Shown one piece after another: positions 23,987 to 35,770 of a stretch of 64,000 bases of DNA. The position numbers and the translations under genes were made by a program. The stretch is taken from positions 53,570,477-53,634,476 of the forward strand of contig JAIUCV010000003.1 in NCBI GenBank assembly GCA_026724425.1. The letters run 5' to 3'. The notes below the pieces were generated by a model. The model was not told the origin of the DNA. It saw only the letters and a list, made by a program, of their open reading frames with translations, and ran no database searches. Origin of the DNA: Erythrophleum ivorense. Lineage: Eukaryota > Streptophyta > Magnoliopsida > Fabales > Fabaceae. How positions within the stretch are numbered: position 1 is the stretch's first letter; the number at the start of each line of letters is the position of its first letter.

Positions 23987-24059
23987 AAACAAAGCATTTC
24001 ATTAAATTGAAGTGCAGCTTTTGAAATGCTACATTTCAATTTAATGGAATGCTTTGTTT
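23987..24059. repeat. 73-nt near-perfect inverted repeat (hairpin)
   Basis: Two 32-nt arms (23987-24018 and 24028-24059) pair with three differences around a 9-nt loop. Two of the differences would be G:U pairs if transcribed. The arms read AAACAAAGCATT-C-ATTAAATTGAA-type sequence. It could be a tiny fold-back element or a small-RNA hairpin precursor; nothing in the sequence decides between these. Confidence 0.9.
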
Positions 24060-24994
24060 CATTTTTTTTTAAAGAATTTGTAGTAAGTTCTTATGCTTTC
24101 ATTTCAAAACTCAGTTCACTTAATTACTATAGGAATGTATTCGATTTAGAATATAAACCATAAAAGAAAATACGTCATAAGAATACCACTTATAGTACCT
24201 ATTATCTAAAGAAGAATTCTTCTAGTAATATCAGCCATTTATCCTAGTTTCTTCCACATTTCATCAAGTAGTCATGTTAGACACATAAACAGATGTAGAT
24301 AATTATGAAATGATATCCTTCCAAATGGGATAAGAAAATTCCTAATATGTATATATATATTTACAATTCCCATAATTTGAAAAAAATAACTAAAAAATAA
24401 ATTAACAAATACAAAAATGAGTCATAAGCCCCATAGAGACTAGTACAATTCAATTCAACATTTTTTTCTTTTGGATTTGATATCTGTATAGGAACAAGAT
24501 TGCAACACGTGGCGACACGTGGCCCCCTTCTCTCCCCAATGCTGCGTTGTGAAGGGTAATATCTAAACATACTTTTGCATATCCATTCTCGTTGTAGATG
24601 CTTTGTTTCATAGGAGACGCTGAAGGTATTTGGCGCCAAAGTTTCTTCATGCAATATATTTATTCTTGATAAATCATTCATTGGAAAAAAAATGATTGAC
24701 TAACAATAAAGATAATGGAATATTATTATGCTATATTCTTTTAAAATTATTATTGTCTACAAGAATTTGTTTATGACTGAGATAGCAATTGGGCTTTCAT
24801 GAGTTATGCTTTTCTTCGCCATTGAATCCTTGGCTTTTTGAGCTAAATCCTATTATTTAAAAATAAAAATAAAAAAATCTCTGTTCATACATAATATTAC
24901 ATTGATATCCTATAGATGTGATAAAAGTTAGGACAAATGGTTTTGACTTTCACGTGAATTTTTTTTAAATAGATTTGGATGAAAATCAGAATCA
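24060..24994. other. Non-coding stretch with paired ACGTGG motifs
   Basis: No gene is seen. At about 24506-24523 the sequence carries two ACACGTGGC-type G-box-like motifs 11 bp apart. The two open frames overlapping them (24361-24681 and 24450-24650 on the minus strand) have no family motif. Confidence 0.45.
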
Positions 24995-25052
24995 ATGACT
25001 CCAACTTTCACACAATCAATTTTTCTATTTGTTTTAGTAAAAAGTGAATGTC

Positions 25053-25289
25053 GGAACCATAGGTTTCCAACATCTACTTTTAATTTTATTTTAATAAAAA
25101 ATGGATGTAAGTTTTGCATCCAATTATCACTATTTTTTTCTAATAAACTGCCATGCATGCAGTGGAATTGCATGCATTGTAGACATGTAGGCAAATCTTG
25201 CATATTGCAAGCTAGGCTTGTAGCATTGTCAAAGTTAGGGTCTTTTGACCCTGACTTGATGACACTAGACTCAATTAAAATTGAGTCTA
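25053..25289. repeat. Cluster of short palindromes
   Basis: Within 240 bp: GGAACC...GGTTTCC (25053-25068), GGATGTA...TGCATCC (25103-25121), TGCATGCA (25169-25176), CTTGCATATTGCAAG (25197-25211), a 13-bp-arm imperfect hairpin centred on GGGTCTTTTGACCC (25229-25259), and the perfect 11-bp-arm palindrome 25266-25289 (TAGACTCAATT...). Open frames exist on both strands across this block but neither has a recognisable domain. Confidence 0.8.
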
Positions 25290-25389
25290 AAGCAAATCGT
25301 TCATCCATCTCCCCCCCCCTCCACATAACAATAAAATGTTTCCTCTTCTCTTATAAATGAAACCTTCTCTCTTCTTTAGTCTCTTACAT

Positions 25390-26115
25390 TATACACTTCA
25401 CTTATATTTTTTTCTCTTTTTTTCTATCTTTATTATGTTGGTATTTATTTTTTGTATTATATTTAGTTTCTTTACATTTATTTTTTCTATATTAATTATG
25501 ATTGTTGTAAATTTTATAGTTATATCTATTTTGTTTACATTATGTTTATATTTATCTTGGTTATATATATATATCTTGTTGTTATATTTATTTAGTGGCA
25601 TTTAATATTTGCTTATATATATTTTGCTTACATATAACATTATGTTATATTTAATATGTTTGTATTAATTATCTTTTTGTTCAATATATTCTTTTGCATT
25701 TTTTATTTAATTAGTTTGAATTTAATTTGCATTTATTTTCTATGTTATATTTATTTTCTTTACACTTATTTTTTCTGGCTATATTTAATATCTTTGCATC
25801 TATTTTTTATGTCTTATATTTATGCTATTTGCATTTATTTTGTTGTTGTATGTAACTTTTTTGTGGTTATATCTATTTTATTTACATTGTATTTATATTT
25901 ATTTTGGTAACATTTATTTCTTTGCTATGTAATTAATAAGCATGCACTTTTATTTTGTGTTATATTTATTTTCTTTGCTATTATTTTTGTTATCTTTATA
26001 TAGTTTGCTTTTAGTGTCTTTGATAAATTTATTTTGTTTGCACATATTTTGTGGTAATATTTATTTTGTTGGAGTTTATTTTTGTCTTATATTTGTTTTG
26101 TTTGCAAATGTTATT
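25390..26115 (+). repeat. T-rich degenerate minisatellite
   Basis: Variants of TTATATTTATTTT-TTTGCATTTATTTT follow one another for about 700 bp with no fixed period (roughly 20-35 bp). Leu/Phe/Ile-rich open frames here (25357-26136) result from the composition and are not proteins. Confidence 0.8.
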
Positions 26116-26119
26116 ATAG

Positions 26120-28400
26120 GAAAAAATAATGACTAATAAAAGTGAAATTGTATGTATTTGCAAATAGATACATTTTTTATATTTGAATACGCTAAAGTGA
26201 AGATAATGAGAGTTGATTCAAATATCGCTCTAGAGAGGTTGAACCAAGTGGTTAGGCAAAAGTTATGATTTTTCCCAAATCAGTTTGTATCGAAGTTAGT
26301 AAATAGGTATCTGGTGTCATTAAATCTAACATGGTACCAAACATATAACTTAGAAGATGATTTTAATGTGCAAGAGATGTAGCAAGTAAACTAGCAGTTC
26401 CCATTCTAATTAACTAGGGCAGAGTTATATGCATGTATCTTAACTAATCAAGTTGATTTGAACGTTAAATCACAATCAGAGGAGGACCATGTTGCATACA
26501 CACTTTCATCTACTAGTAATATCCATGAGCCAATATAATAAGTATCTCTGTTTAGTGCATATCTTAGAGACATTCAACCATTTGATTCACAGGCTATTTA
26601 TTGACAACAATATAACATCTTTCCAATGGATCACACATTTCAACTAAGTTCATCTAATCAAACAATTGGTAATACTCTATCTCAATCTCCCATAATTGTG
26701 ATAGAAGATTTAATGGATGAATTTAAGGATGAGGGTGAATATAACTCTATCATCTCTGATGATTATGATAATGATGACAAAGATGACAATAAATCCAATA
26801 AAGAAACCAACAATGGTGGGATGGTCTGGTGGAGCTTGTAGTGAATAAAATTCTGAGTGAATATAATGAGTCGGCAATTTCTTTCTTCTTATAGGTTAAT
26901 ACATAAGCAACAAGTGGTGCTGAGTTCCCTAGAAAAGGGATTTCTTATAAATCTCAACGACAACCAAGAATTACATATAGGCATATAGTATGTAAATATA
27001 AAAGCACTATGCTGTGCAGTTAAACTATACTCCATTTGAGTACACCACACACTATGTTTACCATTATTTTGCAAGAAATGAATAATATTAATGTATTAAC
27101 TAGGTCACAGTTGTAGTTAGAGGGTTAAAGTATGTAGAAAAGCAAAAAGAACACATTGGGAGATTATAAAGTACGAGGGGCTACACACCTATCTTTCTGT
27201 GATATTATCCTAAGATTACCCAAAGTTAGATTCTGATGTTATATCATTATGTATTATGGTAATAGGGACTGAACAGCTAGAGGTGAAAGTTTCTCAAATT
27301 ATTGAGAGAATTTAAAATTTGTTTAGCTACACGGTTTCTTATAGAAAGACATAAAAGGAAAAATACTAAGCCCTTACCCTTGCTTTTGGTAAATGGGAGA
27401 ACCCATATGCTTTGTTGCCTAAATGGTTAATTGCTATTCAGCATTTCTTGCCTTACTCAGTTGTAAATTTCTCAAACAATCAATGTCAACAAAATAGTTA
27501 TGATAGGCAGCTTGTGGAGATGTTTTATCGAGTATTTTGGGCATTTAACTATGCATTAATGTATTTGAACATCTTAAACTGATTGTCCAGGTCGATAGGA
27601 CATTCTTGTATAAAAAATACAAAGGTACAGGAAGGTTGTGCCCCTTACAATTGCTATAGTGGGGGGAGAAACCCAAGGAGCTTGGTCTTGGTTCGATTTT
27701 AATCTTCAGATAAGTGTCATCAAGAAAAGAATAAGGATTTTCTTAATATCAAATAGGTATCCTTCCATTTTATTTGCTGTCCCTGATAGGTTAGATTACA
27801 ACCATTATATGGACATTATGTTTTCTGTCTTTAACATGTGGTTTACAACTTGCACAAAGCACATGAGATGAATTGGATAGAGGAGAAATTCATTAATATT
27901 AGATATGCATATGAGTGTCATGTTGTTGATGAGAAATTGGTCGAGTTAGCAATTTTACATGGTCCAATGACTGCTTAGATAGCCAATATTCCTAAGAAGC
28001 AATGATTGTAAGTCTACGACATAAAAGGCTGATGCTATGCTCACATGTCAATAAACCTGGTTGAAACAATGAATGGTATCCTTAAAGGTGTCAGGAGTTT
28101 GCTTATAACTGGCCTTGCAAAAGCAACCATATACAGGTTAAATAGATACTTTGTCAAACGGGTTCCACAGGTGCATGCACAACTAGTGGTTGGCCAGGTA
28201 TTTTGTGAGACTCTATACAAGAAGTTGGTTCCAATTACACAAGCTGCCTTTGCATGTGTTGTTTGAAAGTTTAACATAAGAGCAATATTCTTTTGATTGT
28301 ATGTGATGGTACTAGATACATACTCAACGGTGAATCCACCATACAAGTGGTGCCACTGGTTTCACAATAAATTTAAAGTTTTTGTAGCCATTGTTATTTC
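26120..28400 (+). pseudogene. Mutator-like (MULE/MuDR) transposase pseudogene
   Basis: Pieces can be followed in order across frame changes. An N-terminal region (26200-26500) leads to an acidic linker rich in Asp/Glu (26700-26800, YNSIISDDYDNDDKDDNKSN). The zinc-binding and core region from about 27130 reads KRTHWEIIKYEGLHTYLS, YPKLDSDVISLCIM and SYTVSYRKT. The DDE catalytic region includes KVDRTFLYKKYKGT-like sequence at 27588-27625, VGGETQGAWSWFDFNLQ at 27657-27707 and ISNRYPSILFAV near 27746-27781. The C-terminal part 28045-28266 reads ETMNGILKGVRSLLITGLAK and YRLNRYFVKR. These are conserved phrases of plant MURA-type transposases. Stops and frameshifts are numerous. Terminal inverted repeats were not identified, so the element limits are unknown. 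Confidence 0.87.
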
Positions 28401-30069
28401 TTTTTACTTATTACATAACATCTCATTATTTAATAATGTATCTTTTTTTCCAAGCCAATATTGCTGATGATCTTTATAGGCTGAGCATTATTGACCCTCC
28501 ATCGATGGAGTATCATAAGTTCCAAGAGAAGGTAAGCTAAGACCAAATGAGTATCTTACTTGCTCTAGAGGAACAATGTTTCACAATGGCTTCTCAGCCT
28601 ACTCTACCATGCATCTAATTTACCATAATTAGAAATTTCAAAGGATAGGCTAGACAAGAGGTGTGATGGTTATATCTTAGCCTAGTTGCCCATTGTCACA
28701 GAGGATAAACCATGTTATATCGGCACTAGTGCAGTGACATCGTTTATACCAGTTAGAAGTGCAATGATGCAATAAGATGTTGGCACTATTGGTCCATCTT
28801 TTTCTATGCTAGCTAGCCAATATACTGACTTTTGAGGTGTAGGTCCCTACTATTATGTGTCCCATCATTGTTGTTGCAATTTAGATCTCCCAATCCCATC
28901 CACTTTAGGTTATTCATGTCATTATTTGATGATCAAAATGTTTTTGATGTTGAGTGCAGTGGTCAATTTTTTGAAACTGGGAGATTGTCACATTAAGGGT
29001 TTGTTACCCCACAGCAACCAATTCAACTATTTTCTTTTCTTATATTTGATTTAAATTCTCTACCAATTGATCTTGTTAATAACCCACTGAATTAAGAATA
29101 TGAAGAGCCTATAAATTGAGAGCAATTGCAACGTGAAAAAGTGAAGAGCTTATTGTGGTACTGGCAACCACTACTTTTGATATGCATGATTGAATAAATT
29201 ATTATTATTATTTTGTATATTATTGTAAATAACTTCAGTAATATTAATCCAGTTTATCTCATACTTAGAAACATATTATATTGTTATTAATTTCTACCGT
29301 GATAATTCATATTTTTAACTATATTTTTATACATTTTTTTCATTTTTTCTTATCTTAATTTATATTTTATTGAATACCTTAATAATTATTTTTTTATTAC
29401 TACTTCATTAATAATTCTAGTATTTACTATCTACCTAAATGTATTAATTAATTATTACATAACTAATATTTATTATATATAACATTAATGAATGAAGGAT
29501 AATTTAAAACAAATTAATTAATAACTCTAATTAACTAATTATATAATCATTATTAATTTTTAATTATTCACTCACCCATTAAATAAATTAATGATAACTA
29601 ATTTTAACTAATTAATCATAAAATGACCATTACTTATTAATTACAAAAAATAAACAAAAAATAACAAATTTTAACTACTTAATTATATAATAATCATTAC
29701 CTAATTATATAGTGATCATTGGCTAATCATTCATTAATCGTTATCTCTTCATTACAGCACATAAATCAAAATTTTCTTCTTAAAAATCATGCCATACCAA
29801 AGTTGGGTTGATAGGTCTGACTTTGACCAATTTGTGAGATTTTAGAGGTAATATTTTTTCAAACATGGATTTGACTAAATAATTAATAAAAAAATCCTAA
29901 TAAAAAGGTTGTATCCTTTTTATTAGAAAATCTTACTACATCTTGTATAGTGACAAAACTTCTAGTGTTTTTAATTTTTCTTAGTTTAAAGTTTAATATA
30001 AAAAATAAAATTATTATTTTAAAAAAAAAAATTTAACTATGAAAAAAATCATACTTTAAAATTTTCAAC
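28401..30069. other. AT-rich region after the transposase, no gene seen
   Basis: The first 500 bases may hold further transposase tail sequence but no motif is certain. From about 29200 to 30060 the sequence is extremely AT-rich (TAATTAATTA-type runs) and without open frames. Confidence 0.5.
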
Positions 30070-31690
30070 CATACACAGTTAAATTCGTGCTCAGAGGAGC
30101 GTATGGCTATTGGGGAGGTCATTTTTGAGAAAATTCATGCATTGAATGAAGAACGTAGGGAGTGAAGAACTCTCCCGTACTGTTGTACCTTTCTTGAACT
30201 CGCTCATCAAGCTAATCAGTAGTCTGCCTTCTAGGGCAAATCTCCACTCTTAAGCAAAACGCAAATCTCTTCTAAGCCTTTCGTCAGCTTAACTAAACTC
30301 CAATGATCAATCTCTCTCTTAGCAATGATCTGTCTAGGGCCATTTGAACTAAGCTAATAACTTTTCCTTTCCTTTGCCCTTTTTCATCTATCTATCTCGG
30401 CTAGTGAATTGATTAAAGAAGGGCTTGGCGAAGCTTTGCTTCTGCCAAGGTAGAGGCACGTGATCAAAGCCAAGAGGCTTTTAACTGTGTTCAACATAAT
30501 ATTGGGCTTCACTTGTTAGCTAATAGTGAGGAAGGCTCATGTATTCTTTTTTCCCCTGATAATGGTGGACCAATACATGAGGAATTCCCAACAGAACTTC
30601 CTACTCTTGGAATGGGTTCATCGTATTTGGGCCTCGGTGAAGATTTATTGGGCCAAGAGCTCTCTTTTACTTTTCATTCATCCCCACAAAAGTTGTATGC
30701 TGATGACTTCTCGGACCACCAAACTTCTCTTAGTCCATCGTCTTCTTCACACGAGCCGAACAGGAAAACGCTGCTGCTGCTCCAGTATTGTGCAAAGCTC
30801 TCCTCGGACGACGAAAACAGGGAAGATAATGTGAAGGAAAATGACAGGGCTATCGTCCTCAAAAGAGAACCATCTTATGAAATTGTTATTGTGGGTGAGT
30901 TGAAAAAGTTAGCCTTAAGCGTTCTCCAGACTCTGATCTACCTCGCATGAAACCTTTTGGTATTTCGATTTAAGGGGTAGGGCCGATTTTGTTTTTGGGA
31001 GAAGTGGAGGTTAGAAGCAACGACTCTTCTATCTCAACTATCTACAAGAAAAGCCCCCAATCAGTAAATGGCAGAAGGGGGAAGACAGGCAAATCCACTA
31101 GAGGTGGGGGAAGAAAAGCAACAAGACTAGGGGACATCCTAATTTAGGAAGGCTAGTTTAGTGTCCGAGATGCCAGTTTACGTGAGTGGAATAAGTCTGA
31201 CTCCGGTAATGTTCCTCCAGTGTTTGGCTTTAATAACTCAAAATTTGATAGGGCTAGTCGCTATCCTGAAAGAGTTACTGGGACGCCGTGAGTCTTTTAT
31301 CGAAGAACTAGTAAGGTTTGGGCGTGGCTTTGACAGGTAAATCTCTGAAAGGAGATACACAAGAAATTTAAATTTGGTTTTTCCTATAAAGGCCAGAATG
31401 AACAATAAAAAAAAAAAAAAAATCATCAGAAGTGGAGTCCCTGGCTTTTTCTGGTGGTTTGGCTCTTTGACGGCAAGCAAAAGTGAAGGTTGATGTTCTG
31501 CTTTTGACAAAAATATTTATTCATGTCTCTATTTGTGAAGGCTTGGGGAATGTTGCAGATTTATTAACTTTCATATATGGTCTACCAAGAGGCGTAGAAA
31601 GGAATGAATTTTGACAGAAGTTAAAGAGTCTTGATCCTCGTTCAAGTATGCCTTCGTTTTCGCATTGATGATTTCAATGATTTTTCATTT
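30070..31690 (+). other. Region upstream of the LINE reverse transcriptase, possibly LINE-derived
   Basis: GC content rises here relative to both sides. An open frame at 30513-30950 (145 codons, starting MLANSEEGSC, with a Ser/Glu-rich middle) has no domain that I recognise. A run of 16 A lies at 31407-31422. Position and orientation fit a decayed 5' part of the LINE below, but no endonuclease motif could be confirmed. It could equally be a separate captured or low-copy sequence. Confidence 0.35.
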
Positions 31691-31699
31691 TGGTAAAAC

Positions 31700-32500
31700 A
31701 CGGAGGACGGATGAGGCCTCCCAATAGTTTTGCCAATTTTCAAGACTTTATGGATAATAGGCAATGGACCGATAACCAAGTGGAGATTGACGATAACTTT
31801 GTGCACTTCTACTCGGAATTGTTTTCTTCTATTAAACCACGAGATTTCTCTGGAGTTTAGCTTTGTTAACCCAATGGTATCTAATGAAGATAATGAATTG
31901 TTGCTAAAGCATCTAACTACAATGTAAATTAGATATGCTATTTTTAATCCAGGGGCGTTAAAAGCGCTTGGCCCTAATGTATTTTCAAAGAGCTTTTATT
32001 AACATGCCTGAAATACAATTGGAGAACACCTCAATCTTTTTGCCAAGTAATTTTTTTTCTTATGACATTTCCATGACCATTCTCAATTCTACAAACCCTG
32101 TGATGATCCCAAAGGTTGATATTCCTGAAACAGTAGGCAATTTCATGCTTGCAACTTTTTATATAGGGTTATCTCCAAAATTATTGCCACAAGAATGAAG
32201 AGTATGTCAGGGAAGATCAGTATTAAAAGCCGAAGAGCCTTTGTCCCTAGTAGATTAATACAAGATAACATTTTTATCATCCATGAAGCTTTTCATTATT
32301 TGAAGGCTAAAAATGGGAGGAAACAAACATGAATTGGCTATGAAATTAGATATGAATAAAGCTTACGATGGAGTGGAGTTGTGATTTATTGTATCAAGTC
32401 TTTCAAAAAAACTGGGTGTTTGTGAAGCATGGGTTTCAAAGGTTATGGATTATGTAGCTTTGGTTGTGCAAGTCAGTTACATGATCCAATTGTTGGTGGG
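31700..32500 (+). pseudogene. L1-type LINE reverse transcriptase pseudogene
   Basis: Reading across frames gives the order expected before and within a plant L1 RT: DNRQWTDNQVEIDDNFVHFY and SELFSSIKP, a KALGPN-like remnant, MIPKVDIPETVGNF at about 32104-32145, YIGLSPKLL / YRVISKIIA, RRAFVPSRLIQDNIFIIHEA at 32232-32290, FHYLKAKNGRK, then MKLDMNKAYDxVEW-like sequence near 32340-32380 carrying the first palm Asp, and GFCEAWVSKVMDYV-like sequence. Several frameshifts and stops interrupt it. The domain breaks off around 32500 before the catalytic double-Asp motif. The enzyme would prime reverse transcription from nicked target DNA. Confidence 0.87.
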
Positions 32501-33061
32501 GGTTGTGCTCTGCTATGCTACATAATGCGTAGCAAGGCCCATGCCAAACCCAAGCAGCCTGGCAAATAACATTAGGAACAAGCTTTCCACCAAAAAGTTG
32601 TTAAGTAGTGCATTCACCTATTGGTTGACAAGCTAGGCAAGGTCTATAGGATTGTGCCTAATGTGTTATTCACTTCTTGTTGTGAAGGGGCCATGGTTTG
32701 GTAGAAACTTGTATGAGATTATGAAAAGGTTTATTGAGGATCAATCCACATCAAGGTCATAAATGCATTCTTTATTATTATGTCTTGAAGCTTGCTTCCA
32801 CATGTCCAAGTCAATCTTAGGGTATGTAGAAGGGTCTTTCTTGTACTTCTACAACATTGTAGTGTCAAAATTCTCCTAAACAAACACAATTAGAAAATAA
32901 TTACAATTAATGGCTAAATTATTTACAAATACAATCAGCCATAAATCAAATGCATCCAGTTACAACAAATTTCTTGAAGTAGTTAGATGCATACTGATCC
33001 ATTGCCTTTAACTTATGTGTCTTGTATACTTCATGGTACGATACAATACTCTTTAGGTCAT
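32501..33061. other. Non-coding stretch between LINE and chromovirus
   Basis: No coding region is recognised. It separates the truncated LINE from the LTR of the next element. Confidence 0.45.
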
Positions 33062-33482
33062 TGATGCAAAATAAATAAATAAATGAAATAAAATACTAAA
33101 ATTGTAGTTTGGATATATTTTAATTTATTAGTTCTAGAAAGCATTTAAAATATTTCTTTTTTTAATCTTTTTGTTAGTTTTTAATTATTTTTAACATTAG
33201 ACATTTGACTTTAAATAGGATTAGGAGAATTCGGATTAGAGTTTTATAAATATAAGTCTTTACAATTGTATTTAGAAGAACCTAGACTTGATTGATAATA
33301 AAGTACTTTCAGAATATCTACATCTTTTCCCCTCATCTTCCTTTTCTCATTTATTTCTTCTATTATCTCTCCCTTTTCTTCTATCTTCTCCTCCTTTTCT
33401 CTCTTGTCTTACATCTATTTTCTCCATTTTCTTCTTTGTTCTAATATCTCTTCTTACTCTTTTCCTTACGTGTGTTACATCA
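33062..33482 (+). repeat. 5' LTR of the chromovirus
   Basis: It begins TGATGCAAA and ends TTACATCA, giving TGATG/CATCA inverted ends. It contains a TATA-like TTATAAATATAAG at about 33245 and a CT-rich downstream region. The inner edge is fixed by the primer site that follows. Confidence 0.75.
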
Positions 33483-33485
33483 ATT

Positions 33486-33497
33486 TGGTATTAGAGT
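33486..33497 (+). promoter_or_regulatory. Primer-binding site, iMet variant
   Basis: TGGTATTAGAGT lies four bases after the LTR end and differs from the standard TGGTATCAGAGC at two positions. Confidence 0.8.
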
Positions 33498-33849
33498 TGG
33501 TTTTGTGAGTGTCCAAACATTCATCGAAAAAACATAATAGACATTGTCTGTACCAAAAATCACCCTTCTTGACATCAGATCATCATACCACCACCATCAT
33601 CAAGTTTACTATGTCGAACACAGCTCATCCACCAAGACTCGTCATTGGCTATCATCCCACATGCCGGAATGCACTAGAGACAACCTCTACGCATGGGCGT
33701 CACGGACCCTTATGTCATCCTGCAACTATTTGTTTCATATTTTCAGCCTTGTTTTGTATAGTTCCTTTTGTTTTAGCCCTTCCTACACCCAAGGAGCATC
33801 ATCGAAGAGTATAATTTGGGGTAAAATATTATCTTGGCCTTTTTAAGTC

Positions 33850-35200
33850 ATGTCATTTGTATGACCATCCATAACCTACTCGATAAGTAAGATCATTTTA
33901 ACTACAAACTTACCAACCTACAAACCACCATGATTAAGAGACACAACAATCTTGAGGCTCGCCTTGAATAGTTCAATAGGACTCAAAAGGAACTCATAGA
34001 CCAAATAGACTGTAGTCGTGAGGAAAACCATCACAAGTTTAAAGAGGTTATGGATGCAATTTGGGCATTAAATAGATATAACTTGGGTAAGAATACAGAA
34101 GGTAGACCTAGAAATCCCATGGAAAAAGAAGAATTAAACGCAAAAGGTGAATATAGGATTCCATTCAATAACTAGAGTGTAAGGAATAATAGACCGCACC
34201 TTCATGGAATATCTAATTTCCAACTCAAGTATGTTGATGACCAATGGAATGATCAAGATACAATTGGACACTATACAGTATGAGTCACCTTATGGATAAG
34301 TTCAGGAAGCCTTTAGGAGAGAATACCACCATGATGATATCACAAAAAAAGTTAAGGTTGAGGCTCTTAAGTTTGATGGAAGGTTAGACCTAGCTACATT
34401 TCTGGATTGGCTGGCTAACATGAAAGAGTACCTTGAATGGTACAATATGGGTGATATTCAACATGTTGAATTTACAAAGATGAAGCTTGTAGGGTCTGCT
34501 AAGAAGTATTGGTAGAATGTTCAAGTGAACCTAAAGCATCTAGGTCAATCTTTGGTACAGGCTTAGACCGAAATGAAGCTAAAGTTGAAAGAAAAATATG
34601 TCCTAACACACTCCAAGTGCTAAATATTCAATCAATTGCTCAATTTAAGGTATACTTCTACTGTATCTAATTATATGGGCCGATTTGATAACCTTTTGAT
34701 TAGGTATGGCATACAAGAAGAATCGTAGATAACAGTTATGAGGTTTATTAATAGTTTATTATTGGACATATAGGAAAAACTTAAGTTGAATGTCCTTGAC
34801 TCCTTAGAGGAAGCTCACTATAAAGCCTTAAAGGTAGAAACTTTATTACGGTATCCATCTCCTAGATGTGCTGAATGCAGCAGGAGCATCCCTAAAGACA
34901 AACACTCAAGCTCCTAATCAGACTCTTGGTTTTAATAACACTACTTCTAAGCATATTGAATCTAAAAGTTCTAGCTCCTAGCCTAGTGGCTTTGCTATCG
35001 AATGCTTTCGGTGTCACTCTAAGGGGCATATTGTATCAAAGTGCTCGCACTACGCTTTAATCCTTGACCACTAATCAGATGATATGGATGAAATAGATGA
35101 TGTTGATATTATGGTAGATCCTATTGAGTATCCTTCAGATGTGGAAGAAGATTTCATTGTGGATGCTATGGGCAAGATTTTGGACACCTCTGTGTGATGA
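33850..35200 (+). pseudogene. Chromovirus gag with zinc knuckle
   Basis: Reading around stops: an N-terminal coiled region (LIDQIDCSREENHHKFKEVM near 34000), the gag core (VKVEALKFDGRLDLATFLDW near 34350-34410, then EYLEWYNMGDIQHVEFTKMK), YMGRFDNLLIRYGIQEE near 34672-34725, and a CCHC knuckle CFRCHSKGHIVSKC at about 35004-35045. An acidic segment follows (35080-35160). Multiple TAG/TGA codons and at least one frameshift near 34610 inactivate it. Confidence 0.83.
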
Positions 35201-35229
35201 GGTGTATCTTATTTATCCCTTTGCCAAAG

Positions 35230-35700
35230 AACTCATGGAAGAGAACTAACATCTTTCATACTTTAGTAAAATATGGAGATAAGTCATGCAAGCTAGTCAT
35301 TGATGGGGATAGCTTAAGGAATGTTATATCTAGTCATGGAGTAGCTAGAGTCAGTCTCAAATCATAGCTCCATCTTAAGCCTTTTTGAGTTACATGGGTC
35401 CATAAGACATCACTACCTGTTACTCAACAATGTCAAGTTCCTCTTCAGCTGGAAGATTACAAAGATAAAGCCTTCTGTGATGTTGTCTTTATGGATGTTA
35501 CCCATATCTTGTTAGGACATCTATGGCCATATAACCATGATGTCACTAATCATGGTTGGAAGAACACATTTATGTTCAAACACGAGGGTAAGACAATCTT
35601 GTTACACTTTACTAAGCCTGAGATTGAGAATAACAATGCAAGTAAGTCAAAGTTTGCATCTTTTGATAGAAAAAAAATTTATCCGAGAAAGTAAGAAGGC
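35230..35700 (+). pseudogene. Chromovirus aspartic protease
   Basis: The active-site segment reads CKLVIDGDSLRNVISSHGVA (about 35288-35347); related elements have DGGS where this copy has DGDS, so the catalytic loop Gly is replaced. The C-terminal part reads CDVVFMDVTHILLGHLWPY and KHEGKTILLHFTKPE (35479-35625), matching the usual DVxHILLGRPW motif. Stops occur at about 35367 and 35386. Confidence 0.83.
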
Positions 35701-35770
35701 TATGATTGTGCTCATTATGGTAACCAAAATTGTATAGTGGATTGCTTCTATTTCACTTATAACGTCTGAG

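Noticed and set aside
24928..25360. Overlapping open frames of 132 (minus) and 121 (plus) codons
   Set aside because: Open on both strands across the palindrome cluster; no recognisable motif, and symmetry of the sequence can keep both frames open.
25357..26136. Series of hydrophobic Leu/Phe/Ile-rich open frames resembling membrane proteins
   Set aside because: They are translations of a T-rich degenerate minisatellite.
33509..33846. Two overlapping frames of about 100 codons after the chromovirus primer site
   Set aside because: They sit in the leader before gag, overlap in different frames, and show no gag similarity.
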